Shown one piece after another: positions 1 to 8,258 of a DNA stretch of 64,000 nucleotides. Position 1 is the stretch's first letter. The number at the start of each line of letters is the position of its first letter. The notes under the pieces were generated by a model. The model was given only the letters and a program-made list of their open reading frames with translations. It was not told the origin of the DNA and made no database searches. The translations under genes and the position numbers were made by a program. Source of the stretch: Planctomycetota bacterium (GTDB taxonomy: Bacteria > Planctomycetota > Phycisphaerae > Phycisphaerales > SM1A02); contig VGXR01000003.1 of NCBI GenBank assembly GCA_016873255.1, positions 16,117 through 80,116 on the forward strand. The letters are read 5' to 3'.

Positions 1-641
1 ATGGCGAACTCCTGGATCTTGGACCCGGGGACGTCGGTCGGGCGGTTCTCGCCGACGGTGACCGACTCGAAGGGCTGGGTGTTCGCGAGCTTGCGCTCGA
101 GCTCGTAGAGCTCGCCGTTGCCGGCCGCGTAGCCGCGGATGGTCACCTCCATCCAGCGGGCGGGCTTCGCGGGGGCGGCCTTCGCCGAACCCTTGGCCGC
201 ACGCTTCGGGGCCGGCGCCTTCGCGGACGCGCCGCCGTCGGCAGCGTCGCCGACCTTCGTGGGCTGGTCCTCGCGGACCTCCAGTCGCACCATCGACAGG
301 CTGGTCCGCTCCGGGAGCAGGTGGGTGATCGTGGCAAGCAGGTCGCTCTGCTCGACCGGCAGGGACAGTCGGTCGTAAATGCCGAGGTAGCGGCGCAGCT
401 CCCGCTGCTCGCCGGCGAGTCGGTTCACCACGTCCCCGATGCCCGCGCCGTTGGTGGTCAGCGACAGCGACACCGCGCGGCGCGAGTCCGCCTCGCGGAA
501 CCTGTTCCAGGAATGGGCCGCCACCCCCACCACCGTGCAGCCGAGCAGCGCCAGGAGGAGCGCGCTCCGGCGGCGCGAGGCCGCCATCGCGCCCTTGCGC
601 TGCAGGTCACGGGGCAGGAAGTCGACGACGAACTCGCTCAC
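1..641 (-). CDS. pilN: PilN-like pilus assembly protein (3' end outside window)
   Basis: Partial gene running off the left edge. PilN sits in the inner membrane, binds cytoplasmic PilM through its N-terminus and, with PilO, links the motor platform to the secretin. The start is GTG at 641-639, overlapping the pilM stop by 4 bp. The N-terminus reads SEFVVDFLPRDL, a typical PilN N-terminal motif, followed by one membrane segment at about residues 25-42 (LLLALLGCTVVGVAAH) and a periplasmic region with a short coiled-coil-like stretch and an Ala/Lys/Pro-rich linker near residues 135-155. About 213 codons are visible. The assignment rests on the motif, topology and pilM linkage. A GspL-C-like role in a type II system is the alternative. 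Confidence 0.75.
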   Translation of the reverse strand, partial: MSEFVVDFLPRDLQRKGAMAASRRRSALLLALLGCTVVGVAAHSWNRFREADSRRAVSLSLTTNGAGIGDVVNRLAGEQRELRRYLGIYDRLSLPVEQSDLLATITHLLPERTSLSMVRLEVREDQPTKVGDAADGGASAKAPAPKRAAKGSAKAAPAKPARWMEVTIRGYAAGNGELYELERKLANTQPFESVTVGENRPTDVPGSKIQEFA

Positions 642-1882
642 GCGCGTCCTCCGGCGACGGTCAGCGGCTTGGGCTCGGGCTGGAGCGCGATGGTGCCGGA
701 CCCGCCGGCGGCCCGCCCGCGGGTGCGCCCGCCCGCACGGGTTCCGGCCGACGTGCGGGGCAGTGCCGCCGCACCCTGCTCGGGTTCCTCGCGCCGCGGG
801 TTGCGCGCGAGCGCCGGGAGGTCCGCGCACGCACCGCCGATGGCGGCGATCCACGCGTTGCCGTGCACGCACGCCTCGGGTGCATCGATCATCCGGATGG
901 GCACGCACAGCGAGGTGCGCACGCCGCAGACGCTCTCGACCGTGGCCGCGGCCTCGGGGTCCACGGCCGCGGGGCCGGTGATCGCGACCTCCTGCGGCCA
1001 CCAGCCGCCCGAGGCGCGCTCCACGTGCCGAAGGCAGCGGAGCGATTCCTCGGCAAGCGCGCACCAGCGCCAGGCGGTGCCATGGTCGCCGGTGTCGGAT
1101 TCCAGCTCGATGGCGCCTTCGCCAAGGCCTGCCATGGTGCGGCCGGTGCGCGTGCGCCCGATCATGGTCATGCCTGCGGACGCCCACTCCCCGCGGATGG
1201 AGCGGAGGAAGCAGATGTTCCCCTCGCGCAGCACCAGCAGCGTGGCCACGCGGTCCTCCAGGTGCAGGAGCGCATAGTCGCGTGCGGCCGCGGGATCCTC
1301 GCACTCGCTGAGCCGCTGGCGCGTGGCCGCGCGAAGCGCCGCGAGCGAAGCGTGCTCGATCCGGACGGCCGCGGTGTCGCCGGTGTTGACCGCGCGCGTC
1401 GCGGTGGCCACCGCCTCCCGCGGGACCGCGAACATCAGCACCTCGTTGCCGCCGCCGGCGGTGCCTCCGAGGCGCAGGTGCCCGATCACCGCGGAATCCG
1501 CGTCCATCCCGAAGCGGTCGAGCGCCTCGAAGCGCACGCTCTCCGCCAGCTCCTTGTCATCCATGGCCGGGAGGCGCGCGATGTCGGTCTGGAACAGCTC
1601 GGCGGGCAGGGTGGCCGTGGCGCGCTGGCCGCTGAAGCCGAGCCCACGGACGGTCTCGCGGATCCGCGCGCTCATGGCGTCGGCGTCGAGGCGCGGTCCG
1701 TTTCCCTCGAGGAGCGAGCCCGGGATCTCGGCGGCGGCAAGGCAGCGGTACGCGGTGCCTCCGGCTGCGAGCTGGAGGAGTCGCACGCTCGAGCGGCCGA
1801 AGTCCACGGCGACGGGCGCCGAGTGGCGCCGGCGCGCGAACCATCCGCCCCGAGCGTTCCCTGCATTGCCGAATCCGAGCAT
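638..1882 (-). CDS. pilM: PilM-like actin-fold pilus assembly ATPase
   Basis: Cytoplasmic actin-like protein of the type IV pilus alignment complex, 414 aa. Near the N-terminus it has a phosphate-1-type segment (VAVDFGRSSVRLLQL) and later the PilM-like stretches RATATLPAELFQTDIARLP and ELAESVRFEALDRFG. The C-terminal 60 residues are a low-complexity Pro/Arg/Ala tail, longer than usual. The start at 1882 is chosen over an upstream ATG at 1930 because a clear AGGAGG lies 6-7 bases before it and the actin fold begins soon after. It overlaps pilN by 4 bp, so the two are cotranscribed. A terminator-like hairpin sits only about 30 bases upstream of this start, so transcription arriving from the pseudopilin gene is probably reduced. 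Confidence 0.8.
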   Translation of the reverse strand: MLGFGNAGNARGGWFARRRHSAPVAVDFGRSSVRLLQLAAGGTAYRCLAAAEIPGSLLEGNGPRLDADAMSARIRETVRGLGFSGQRATATLPAELFQTDIARLPAMDDKELAESVRFEALDRFGMDADSAVIGHLRLGGTAGGGNEVLMFAVPREAVATATRAVNTGDTAAVRIEHASLAALRAATRQRLSECEDPAAARDYALLHLEDRVATLLVLREGNICFLRSIRGEWASAGMTMIGRTRTGRTMAGLGEGAIELESDTGDHGTAWRWCALAEESLRCLRHVERASGGWWPQEVAITGPAAVDPEAAATVESVCGVRTSLCVPIRMIDAPEACVHGNAWIAAIGGACADLPALARNPRREEPEQGAAALPRTSAGTRAGGRTRGRAAGGSGTIALQPEPKPLTVAGGRA

Positions 1883-1913
1883 CGTGAGCCTCCTCTTCCT
1901 GGTCGTCGATCGG

Positions 1914-1945
1914 AAAAGAGGCGCCGGCACTTCTGCCGACGCCTC
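1914..1945 (-). terminator. Rho-independent terminator after the major pseudopilin
   Basis: Read on the minus strand, a 12-bp stem (arms 1945-1934 and 1929-1918, one mismatch or GU pair) closes a GAAG tetraloop and is followed at once by TTTT (1917-1914). It lies 35 bases past the pseudopilin stop and just before pilM. It would cap an abundant pilin mRNA and let only partial read-through into pilM. Confidence 0.7.
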
Positions 1946-1979
1946 TTGATTTCGGGAATCACCCGAGTTCGGCGCCGGC

Positions 1980-2357
1980 TCAGGGCTCGGGCGTGAACTT
2001 GCGGGTCGTGGCGCTCCACACCCAGCCCTTGGTGGAGTCGACCTGGTTGGTCAGGTCGTCCGCGGAGCAGTAGCCGTTGTCGACGAGCGCCTGCAGGTCG
2101 GCGGACGAGTAGACCGTGCCGTCCGTCAGGGTGACGCTGTCGCCGTTGGGCTGGAACTGGTTGAGGCGGGTCACCATGGTGGTGATCTGCCCGCCGCGGG
2201 CGGACGCGGCCTCGGTGTTGGCATCGTCGAGGGCACCGGTCACGGAGGGGACCACGAGCGCCGCGAGCACGCCCAGGATGACCACCACGATCAGGATCTC
2301 GATCAGCGTGAAGCCCTTGCGCGTCGTCTTCTTGGTGTTGTTCGTCGAGTTCGTCAT
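1980..2357 (-). CDS. Major type IV pilin / GspG-like pseudopilin
   Basis: Small filament subunit, 125 aa. After a short basic leader (MTNSTNNTKKTTRKG) comes the class III prepilin cleavage site G|FTLIE, with Glu at +5 and a hydrophobic helix (ILIVVVILGVLAALVVPSV) that anchors and assembles the subunit. The C-terminal domain is only about 75 residues and contains SADDL and GWVWS segments, as in short planctomycete pseudopilins with little similarity to GspG. The start at 2357 is supported by AAGGAG 8 bases upstream; an extension to 2450 has no support. The gene diverges from the secretin operon. The hairpin behind it suggests its own high-level transcript. Confidence 0.85.
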   Translation of the reverse strand: MTNSTNNTKKTTRKGFTLIEILIVVVILGVLAALVVPSVTGALDDANTEAASARGGQITTMVTRLNQFQPNGDSVTLTDGTVYSSADLQALVDNGYCSADDLTNQVDSTKGWVWSATTRKFTPEP

Positions 2358-2600
2358 GGTTCCAACTCCTTGTCGGTTGAGTCCCTGCGTCAGGCAGGCA
2401 CAGCCTGGTTCGTCGCTCACGTGCGGGCTACTGCGCCCAATGCGCGGCAAGGGAACTGTCGGAAACAGGAGGGGGGACCTGCAACCAATCCGACCGGAAT
2501 TTTGTCTTTCGGAATCACTGATTTCGGGACCCGCGTGGGCCGATCGCCTTGTGGCTGCCCGTCCTGTATTGGATGGTCAGGCGTCGAAGGAGGTGCCGCC
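2358..2600. promoter_or_regulatory. Divergent intergenic region between pseudopilin and secretin operon
   Basis: These 243 bases must hold promoters for both directions and are AT-richer than their surroundings near 2495-2525. A near-palindrome at 2510-2527 (CGGAATCA, C, TGATTTCGG) could be an operator. No convincing sigma-70 or sigma-54 promoter could be picked by eye. An AAGGAGGT ribosome binding site at 2587-2594 serves the plus-strand operon. Confidence 0.4.
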
Positions 2601-3182
2601 ATGCTGGGACCCGAGGGTTCCCCGGTCGAACCGAAGCCAGCCGTGCCGGGCCCGCGCCCCGCGCCCGCTCCAGCCCCCGCCCCCGATCCCGGCGGCGGGA
2701 CGTGGCAGGTCTCCATGCGCACGGGCGGCGCGCCGCGACGACGTCGCGGGTTCACGCTCCTCGAGGCGCTGATCGCATCGGTGATCGTCGCGATGGTGGC
2801 GGCCACCGCGTCGATGTCCGTGGCCGTGGGCGCGGCCGTCGAGGAGCAGAACCGCCTGTCGGTGCTCGCGATGCAGGCCGCCGAGCTGCAGATGAGCTCG
2901 CTCCTCGAGCAGCCCTACGAGACCGTGGGCACGCTCGCCGGCACCGAGGCGGCGGGCTCGATGAAGGCGCCCGCGCGCCCGGGCGGCTCTGCGCGCCCCG
3001 ACCTGCCGTCGTCGTTCGCGCGCCTCTCGCGCACCACCGCGGTGACCGCGGAGAACCGCACCTTCACGCAGCTCAACAACCACACCGTCGAGGGCAAGCG
3101 ACTCGAGGTGACCGTGACCGGCCCCGACGGATCGACGCTGGCCCGCCTTGTGCGGTTCCGCGGGAAGGAGCCGGACACCTGA
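2601..3182 (+). CDS. Prepilin-like minor pseudopilin with long leader
   Basis: 193-aa prepilin-type protein and first gene of the plus-strand pilus/secretin operon. The cleavage motif RRRRG|FTLLE is at residues 46-55, followed by a hydrophobic helix (ALIASVIVAMVAATASMSV), fitting a GspI/PilV-like minor subunit that initiates filament assembly. The start at 2601 has a near-perfect AAGGAGGT six bases upstream, which implies an unusually long 50-residue leader rich in Pro and Ala. A later ATG at 2715 would give a 12-residue leader but has a poor ribosome binding site. The stop overlaps the next start (TGATG). Confidence 0.75.
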   Translation: MLGPEGSPVEPKPAVPGPRPAPAPAPAPDPGGGTWQVSMRTGGAPRRRRGFTLLEALIASVIVAMVAATASMSVAVGAAVEEQNRLSVLAMQAAELQMSSLLEQPYETVGTLAGTEAAGSMKAPARPGGSARPDLPSSFARLSRTTAVTAENRTFTQLNNHTVEGKRLEVTVTGPDGSTLARLVRFRGKEPDT

Positions 3183-3823
3183 TGCGACCGCGAGCGCACC
3201 GCCGTCGGAACGCGATCAGCGGCTTCACCCTGGTGGAGCTGCTCGTGTCCATCACCATCACCGCGCTGGTCGCGGCATCGGTGGCGGCCACGGTGTCGGC
3301 CGTCGGCGTCGGCATGCGCTCTCAGGACGAGGCCTCGCAGGAGGTCGCCCGGCTCGCTCGGGCGCAGGCCCGCATCGCCGACCACCTGTTCCGCGCCCGC
3401 ATGATCCTTGCGCAGTCCGCCACCGAGGCCGCGCTCTGGGTGCCCGCCGAGCAGTTCGACGGCTCCTCGGCCAATGCCACGGAGTACGACACGATCCACG
3501 GGAACGAGCTCCGCTGGTACGTGTTCGACCGAAACGCGCGCTCCGTCTCGGTGCAGCGGCTGACGAGCACCGCCAACCGCGCCACGCACGCGCTGTCGAC
3601 CGACTGGGCCTCGCTTCGGTCGTCGCTTGCCGCCTCCGGCTCGCTCACCACCGCCGTGGTGCTCGAGGGCGTGCTGGATGCGGCGTTCCGCTTCGACTCG
3701 TTCAGCCCGTGCGAGGACCGGCGGCTCGTCCTGGAGGTGCAGCTCGACGACGACCACGGCGGGGCGCACCTTGAGCTCGGCGGGATCGTTGATGCGCTGC
3801 AGAGGCACCCGAACTGCCAATGA
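3182..3823 (+). CDS. Prepilin-like minor pseudopilin (PilW/GspJ-like)
   Basis: 213-aa protein with a basic leader and prepilin cleavage site G|FTLVE at residues 14-19, followed by the membrane helix LLVSITITALVAASVAATV. Size and order after a GspI/PilV-like gene fit the GspJ/PilW class, whose members cap or prime the pseudopilus. The C-terminal domain has no other motif I recognise. The start overlaps the upstream stop by one base and the end overlaps the next gene by 4 bp, so translational coupling is likely. Confidence 0.72.
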   Translation: MRPRAHRRRNAISGFTLVELLVSITITALVAASVAATVSAVGVGMRSQDEASQEVARLARAQARIADHLFRARMILAQSATEAALWVPAEQFDGSSANATEYDTIHGNELRWYVFDRNARSVSVQRLTSTANRATHALSTDWASLRSSLAASGSLTTAVVLEGVLDAAFRFDSFSPCEDRRLVLEVQLDDDHGGAHLELGGIVDALQRHPNCQ

Positions 3824-5463
3824 ACCCGCGGATCCGTCCATCCCCTGCGGCCTCCCGCGCCGGGCGCGGGCGCATGCGCCTCGAGCGGGGCGCCGCGCTC
3901 ATGCTCGCGCTCTTCGCCACGATGGTGGTGGGGACCACCACGCTGACGTTCGTCGCCAGCCGTGACACCACCACGGCCATTGCCCGAAACGCGCAGGCCG
4001 CCGCGGACGCGCGCACGCTTGCGTCGTCCGGCATGGACCTCGCCAAGTGCATCCTGCGGTCGAGCGAGACCCTCTGGCGGCGCAACCACTCCAACGGGAC
4101 GCTGCTCTCCGGCTATTCCCTCGACGGCGGCACTGTCACCGTGCGCCTCGTGGACATCGTCAAGCGCGATGCCGGCGCGGCGACGACCGTCCCCGACGAC
4201 ACCACCACCGAGGTGGAGGTCACCGTCACCAGCGAGCGCAACGGTGCCACGTGGACCAGCGTGTCCGACATGAGCATCCCCAGCGTGGTGAAGGGCGAGT
4301 ACGCCATCTTCGCCAACAAGATCATGATCGTGGGCGGGTCGAGCAACTTCATCGGCCGCTGGCCGAACGCGCCCATGAGCGCGCAGAAGCTGCGCGTCAA
4401 CATCGGCACGCAGGCGGACCTTGCCTTCCTGAGCAACCTGTTCCCCTGGTTCGGCAGCGGCGTCTGGCTGCAGGGCGGCTGCCGCTTCGAGACGGAGGTT
4501 GCCGGCGCCTTGCCCACGGACGCCGACTCGATGAAGTCGACGTGGATCTACTACCCCTACGCGGCGAGCGGGCTGATCGTGCAGGGCTCGGCGGCCGGGC
4601 AGGTCGCCGCCAAGCGCATGGATCCCGAGGACTCGATCCGCATGGTGACCCCGCCGGCGTCGCCCTCGGTGTCCGGGTCGTTCGCGAACTACACCAGCAA
4701 CTACGTGCTGAGCGGCGGCAGCCACAGCGTCAGCTCGTTCCGGGTGCGCGCGCTCTTCCTGCCGCAGCTCTTCACGCGCAACTTCGAGGTGCGCAACGGC
4801 GCCACGGTCACGCTCAACTCGGGGACCTACGAGGTCTGGGGCTCGTGGGTCATGCGCGACTCCCGCGTCATCATCAACGGCGACGTGAAGTTCGTGGTCA
4901 ACCCGAACCTGGCGCTGACGGGACTCGACTGGCGGAACTCGCGCGTGGAGCTGAACGCCAACAGCAACCTCGAGATCTACAACGGCTACTCGATGGACGT
5001 GCAGAGCTGCTGGGTGGGCCCGCGCGTCACGTACGTCTGCGAGGGCCAGCTCAGGGACGGCGACCCGCACGCCCGGAACTGGTTCGGCCAGTTCACCTCC
5101 GACGGCTGCTACGGCGTCGCGCCGTCCTCGCCGCAGTACATGGAGCCGTGGCGCGTGCGCTTCTACCCGATGCGCCAGTTCCTCTCGAACTTCTTCCTCT
5201 GGGACATCCGCGACACGTCCGTGGTGGGGTCGCTGTTCCTGCCGACCAACCCCATCCGGCTCTTCGGCCGGACGCAGGTCTACGGGCGCGTTGCCGCCAA
5301 CCACCTGCTCATCTACGACACCGCGAGCTTCTTCTACGACCATGCGCTTGACCTGGTGACCGGGTTCACCGAGGGCAGGGCACCGGCGCGCGGCGGAGAT
5401 CCGAACGACATGTTCCCCGTCCGCATGGTGCGGTACGGGTTCGACGCGGAGAACGCCCGGTGA
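3820..5463 (+). CDS. PilX/GspK-like pilus protein with large extracytoplasmic domain
   Basis: 547-aa protein with an N-terminal RGAALMLALFATMVV segment typical of PilX/GspK-type minor pilins, which lack the FTLxE form. A long Ser/Thr/Asn-rich region follows, with many strand-like repeats (for example VRNGATVTLNSGTYEVWGSW and RVIINGDVKF), suggesting a beta-helix or beta-sandwich fold outside the inner membrane. It is larger than most PilX proteins. It overlaps the preceding and following genes by 4 bp each, placing it firmly in the minor-pilin block. The exact role is inferred from position: tip subunit or substrate-contact component. Confidence 0.6.
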   Translation: MNPRIRPSPAASRAGRGRMRLERGAALMLALFATMVVGTTTLTFVASRDTTTAIARNAQAAADARTLASSGMDLAKCILRSSETLWRRNHSNGTLLSGYSLDGGTVTVRLVDIVKRDAGAATTVPDDTTTEVEVTVTSERNGATWTSVSDMSIPSVVKGEYAIFANKIMIVGGSSNFIGRWPNAPMSAQKLRVNIGTQADLAFLSNLFPWFGSGVWLQGGCRFETEVAGALPTDADSMKSTWIYYPYAASGLIVQGSAAGQVAAKRMDPEDSIRMVTPPASPSVSGSFANYTSNYVLSGGSHSVSSFRVRALFLPQLFTRNFEVRNGATVTLNSGTYEVWGSWVMRDSRVIINGDVKFVVNPNLALTGLDWRNSRVELNANSNLEIYNGYSMDVQSCWVGPRVTYVCEGQLRDGDPHARNWFGQFTSDGCYGVAPSSPQYMEPWRVRFYPMRQFLSNFFLWDIRDTSVVGSLFLPTNPIRLFGRTQVYGRVAANHLLIYDTASFFYDHALDLVTGFTEGRAPARGGDPNDMFPVRMVRYGFDAENAR

Positions 5464-5951
5464 CGCGGCGCCGCGGATTCACCATCATCGAGCTCCTGAT
5501 CGTCCTGCTGATCGCGGCGGTGATGGCGGGCCTTGCGGCGGACCTCTTCGGCGGCTCGCGCCACGAGCGAGTGGACGCGGGGATCGGTCTGCTCGAGGCC
5601 GACCTCGGCTACGCGCGCAGCCTCGCCATCGCATCGCCCGCGGACCCGGTGATGGTCCGCGTGGCGGCCGACGGCTCCGGGTACCACCTTGCCAAGGCGA
5701 GCGATCCGGACACCGTGCTTCAGGGCCCCAACGGCCCGATGCGGGTGCGCTTCGGGCAGGGGCGCGCGGACGTGGCCGCAGGGGTGACCATCGCAAGCGG
5801 CGGCACCCGCGACCTTCGCTTCGGCCCCTTCGGCGGGGTCATGGACCCGGTGCCCACCCTGACGCTGTCGCTTCCGGACGGCGCGGAGCGGGCCGTGATG
5901 GTTCTCGACCCCTTCACGGGGGATCCGACGGTCACTTATCAGTCACAGTGA
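5460..5951 (+). CDS. GspH/FimT-like prepilin
   Basis: 163-aa minor pseudopilin. It starts with GTG inside the previous stop (GTGA overlap) and has a very short leader, RRRG|FTIIE, followed by LLIVLLIAAVMAGLAADLF. The remaining 130 residues form the expected globular domain, with LEADLGYARSLAIASP resembling GspH/FimT helices that continue the N-terminal helix. It would be cleaved by a prepilin peptidase, which is not encoded in this window. It ends 93 bases before the secretin start. Confidence 0.78.
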   Translation: MTRRRGFTIIELLIVLLIAAVMAGLAADLFGGSRHERVDAGIGLLEADLGYARSLAIASPADPVMVRVAADGSGYHLAKASDPDTVLQGPNGPMRVRFGQGRADVAAGVTIASGGTRDLRFGPFGGVMDPVPTLTLSLPDGAERAVMVLDPFTGDPTVTYQSQ

Positions 5952-6044
5952 CGCCTGCCACAAGGACTTGTGCAGCCGTGGCCGATGAACGGGGAAGGTG
6001 CCGGAGTCCGGCGCCGTGTTGCCGCACCTTCAGGGAGCTGCCCG

Positions 6045-8258
6045 ATGCGACCGAACGCAAAGACCACGACCCCACGTGCACGGCTTGCCGCAGGGCGCCG
6101 CGGGCAGATCGTCGCCGCGTCCGCCGCGCTCGTTGCGTCGACGTCGATTGCGCAGAGTCCGCCGCCGGTCGAGTTCCAGCCATCGCCGAACGCGCCCGCG
6201 AAGCAGGCCGCTCCCGCGCGCAGCGCTCCGCCGCCGCCGACCGCCACGGGAGGAGCGCCTTCGCAGTCGGCGCCTGCGCCCGCGCCGGGCGGGGCACCTT
6301 CGAACGCACCCGCACCGGGTGACGCGCCGCAGCCCGCGCCCGCGGCCGATGGTTCCGCTGCTCCCGAGGGCGGCGTGCCCTGGGGCGTGCCCGGCGCCAA
6401 CGCCGCGCAGGGCGGCGTGTCCACGCCGCTCGCCGGTCCCGGCGGCGGTCCCCCGGATGCGGGAGCGCAGCGCTCCGCGGCACAGCGCCCCGAGCCCAAG
6501 GTCGACGTCAACGCCGAGGGCCGCATCACGCTCAGCGCGCAGGCGATCGACATCTCCAAGCTGCTCGAGCTCCTTTCCATCAAGGCACGCCACAACATCG
6601 TGGCCAGCGACAAGGTGAAGGGGCAGGTGACCGTCAACCTGTTCGAGGTTCCGCTCGAGGAGGCGCTCAACGCCATCCTCGAGGTGAACGGCCTGGCGTG
6701 GAAGCGCGAGGGCGACTTCATCTACGTGCGGACGCAGGCCGAGGTGGATGCCGCGCGCGAGCGCGTGGCGCGCATCTTCACCATGCAGTTCCTGTCGGCC
6801 GACGACACCATCGCCTTCGTGAAGCCCGTGCTCACCGAGGGCGGCTCCGCGGTGGCCCTCGGCAAGGTGGATGCCGCGTACAAGCCGACCGTGGAGAACG
6901 GCGGCGCCGACAGCTTCGCCTTCTCCGCCAAGGTGATGGTCAACGACTACCCGGAGGTGGTCGAGCGCATCGCCCGGATCGTGGAGGAGCTCGACACGCC
7001 TCCCAAGCAGGTGCGCGTCGAGGCCACCATCCTCACCGTCGAGCTGACCGACGACACCGCGTTCGGGCTCGACATCTCCGTCGTGGGGAACATCGACTTC
7101 GCGAGCCTCGCGGGCGGGCCGCTGGCCGCGTTCGACGAGGTGAAGGCCGGCGACATCGCGCCTGCCACGCCCTCGACGGCGAACCAGGCATCGCTGTACC
7201 CCTCGGCGACCGGCGCGCCGCCGCCGACGGCGAAGGTCGGCGTCATGACCAACGACGTGGCGGTCTTCCTGCAGATGCTCGACCAGGTGGTGGACAGCAC
7301 CGTGGTGGCGCGCCCCACGGTCACCGTGCTCAACCGGCAGAAGGCGCAGGTGCTCATCGGCGAGCGCATCGCGTACCTGTCGACCACGCAGACGCAGACC
7401 AGCACCACGCAGGAGGTGAAGTACCTCGACGTGGGCGTGAAGCTGGTGTTCCGCCCGTTCGTGTCCCCGGACGGCATGGTGCGCCTCGAGCTCGCGCCCG
7501 AGGTGAGCACCGCGCGCATCAAGGACATCGACGCCGCCGGCGGCGGCAAGGCCACGGTGCCCGACGAGGTCACGCAGACCCTCCACACCAACGTGCGCGT
7601 GAAGACGGGCCAGACCATCGTCCTCGGCGGGCTCTTCCGCGAGCAGAGCACGGTCACCAACCGGCAGATCCCGGGGCTCGGCGACCTGCTCCCCGGCGCC
7701 TTCAGCGGCGCCTCCGGGCAGATGAAGAAGCAGGAGATCATCTTCCTCATCACCCCGACGGTGGTCGAGGACGCGCAGGACTACCGCGACGGCGAGCGCG
7801 CGCTCGCGGTGGCGGACGCCGCCAAGGTCGGCGGGCGCGCGGGGCTGCTGCCGTTCTCCGAGAGCCACCTCGCGGGCAACTACCAGCTGCAGGCGCTGGA
7901 GGCATGGAAGAAGGGCGACCGCTCCACGGCGCTCTACTACGCGGACCAGGCCCTGCGCACGCAGAAGGCCTCGCCCTCCATGCTGACGCTCCGCGAGGCG
8001 ATCCGCACCGACAGCAAGGCCGGCTACCGCAGCGAGCTCGATGCCATCGACCTGCTCGAGCCACGGCAGCGCGAGCCGTTCAACGGCGTGCCGCTCAACG
8101 ACACGTTCAAGTACTCCAACGGCTGGGTGACGCCGCCCTCGCCCCAGGACCTCGCCAAGGACGTCCCGCCTCCCGTGGACGACGACTACGCGCCGTGGAA
8201 CCCGCTGCCCGTCCCCGACGGCGGCATGCCTGCGCCGCAGAAGGATCCCAAGCCATGA
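6045..8258 (+). CDS. Type IV pilus / type II secretion secretin
   Basis: 737-aa outer-membrane channel subunit. Order of parts: a Tat/Sec-like signal peptide ending near residue 37 (SIAQS), a Pro/Ala/Gly-rich linker to about 150, an N0/STN-type domain (about 158-230), a N1-type domain with VNDYPEVVERIARIVEELD (about 245-318), then the secretin core from about 322 to 575 with the hallmark VKTGQTIVLGGLFREQ and a KKQEIIFLITPTVVED end. Beyond the core is a 150-residue tail containing a TPR-like helical pair (LQALEAWKKGDRSTALYYAD), which is unusual. The start at 6045 is preferred because AGGGAG precedes it and the signal peptide begins there. The stop overlaps the TPR gene. Confidence 0.88.
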   Translation: MRPNAKTTTPRARLAAGRRGQIVAASAALVASTSIAQSPPPVEFQPSPNAPAKQAAPARSAPPPPTATGGAPSQSAPAPAPGGAPSNAPAPGDAPQPAPAADGSAAPEGGVPWGVPGANAAQGGVSTPLAGPGGGPPDAGAQRSAAQRPEPKVDVNAEGRITLSAQAIDISKLLELLSIKARHNIVASDKVKGQVTVNLFEVPLEEALNAILEVNGLAWKREGDFIYVRTQAEVDAARERVARIFTMQFLSADDTIAFVKPVLTEGGSAVALGKVDAAYKPTVENGGADSFAFSAKVMVNDYPEVVERIARIVEELDTPPKQVRVEATILTVELTDDTAFGLDISVVGNIDFASLAGGPLAAFDEVKAGDIAPATPSTANQASLYPSATGAPPPTAKVGVMTNDVAVFLQMLDQVVDSTVVARPTVTVLNRQKAQVLIGERIAYLSTTQTQTSTTQEVKYLDVGVKLVFRPFVSPDGMVRLELAPEVSTARIKDIDAAGGGKATVPDEVTQTLHTNVRVKTGQTIVLGGLFREQSTVTNRQIPGLGDLLPGAFSGASGQMKKQEIIFLITPTVVEDAQDYRDGERALAVADAAKVGGRAGLLPFSESHLAGNYQLQALEAWKKGDRSTALYYADQALRTQKASPSMLTLREAIRTDSKAGYRSELDAIDLLEPRQREPFNGVPLNDTFKYSNGWVTPPSPQDLAKDVPPPVDDDYAPWNPLPVPDGGMPAPQKDPKP

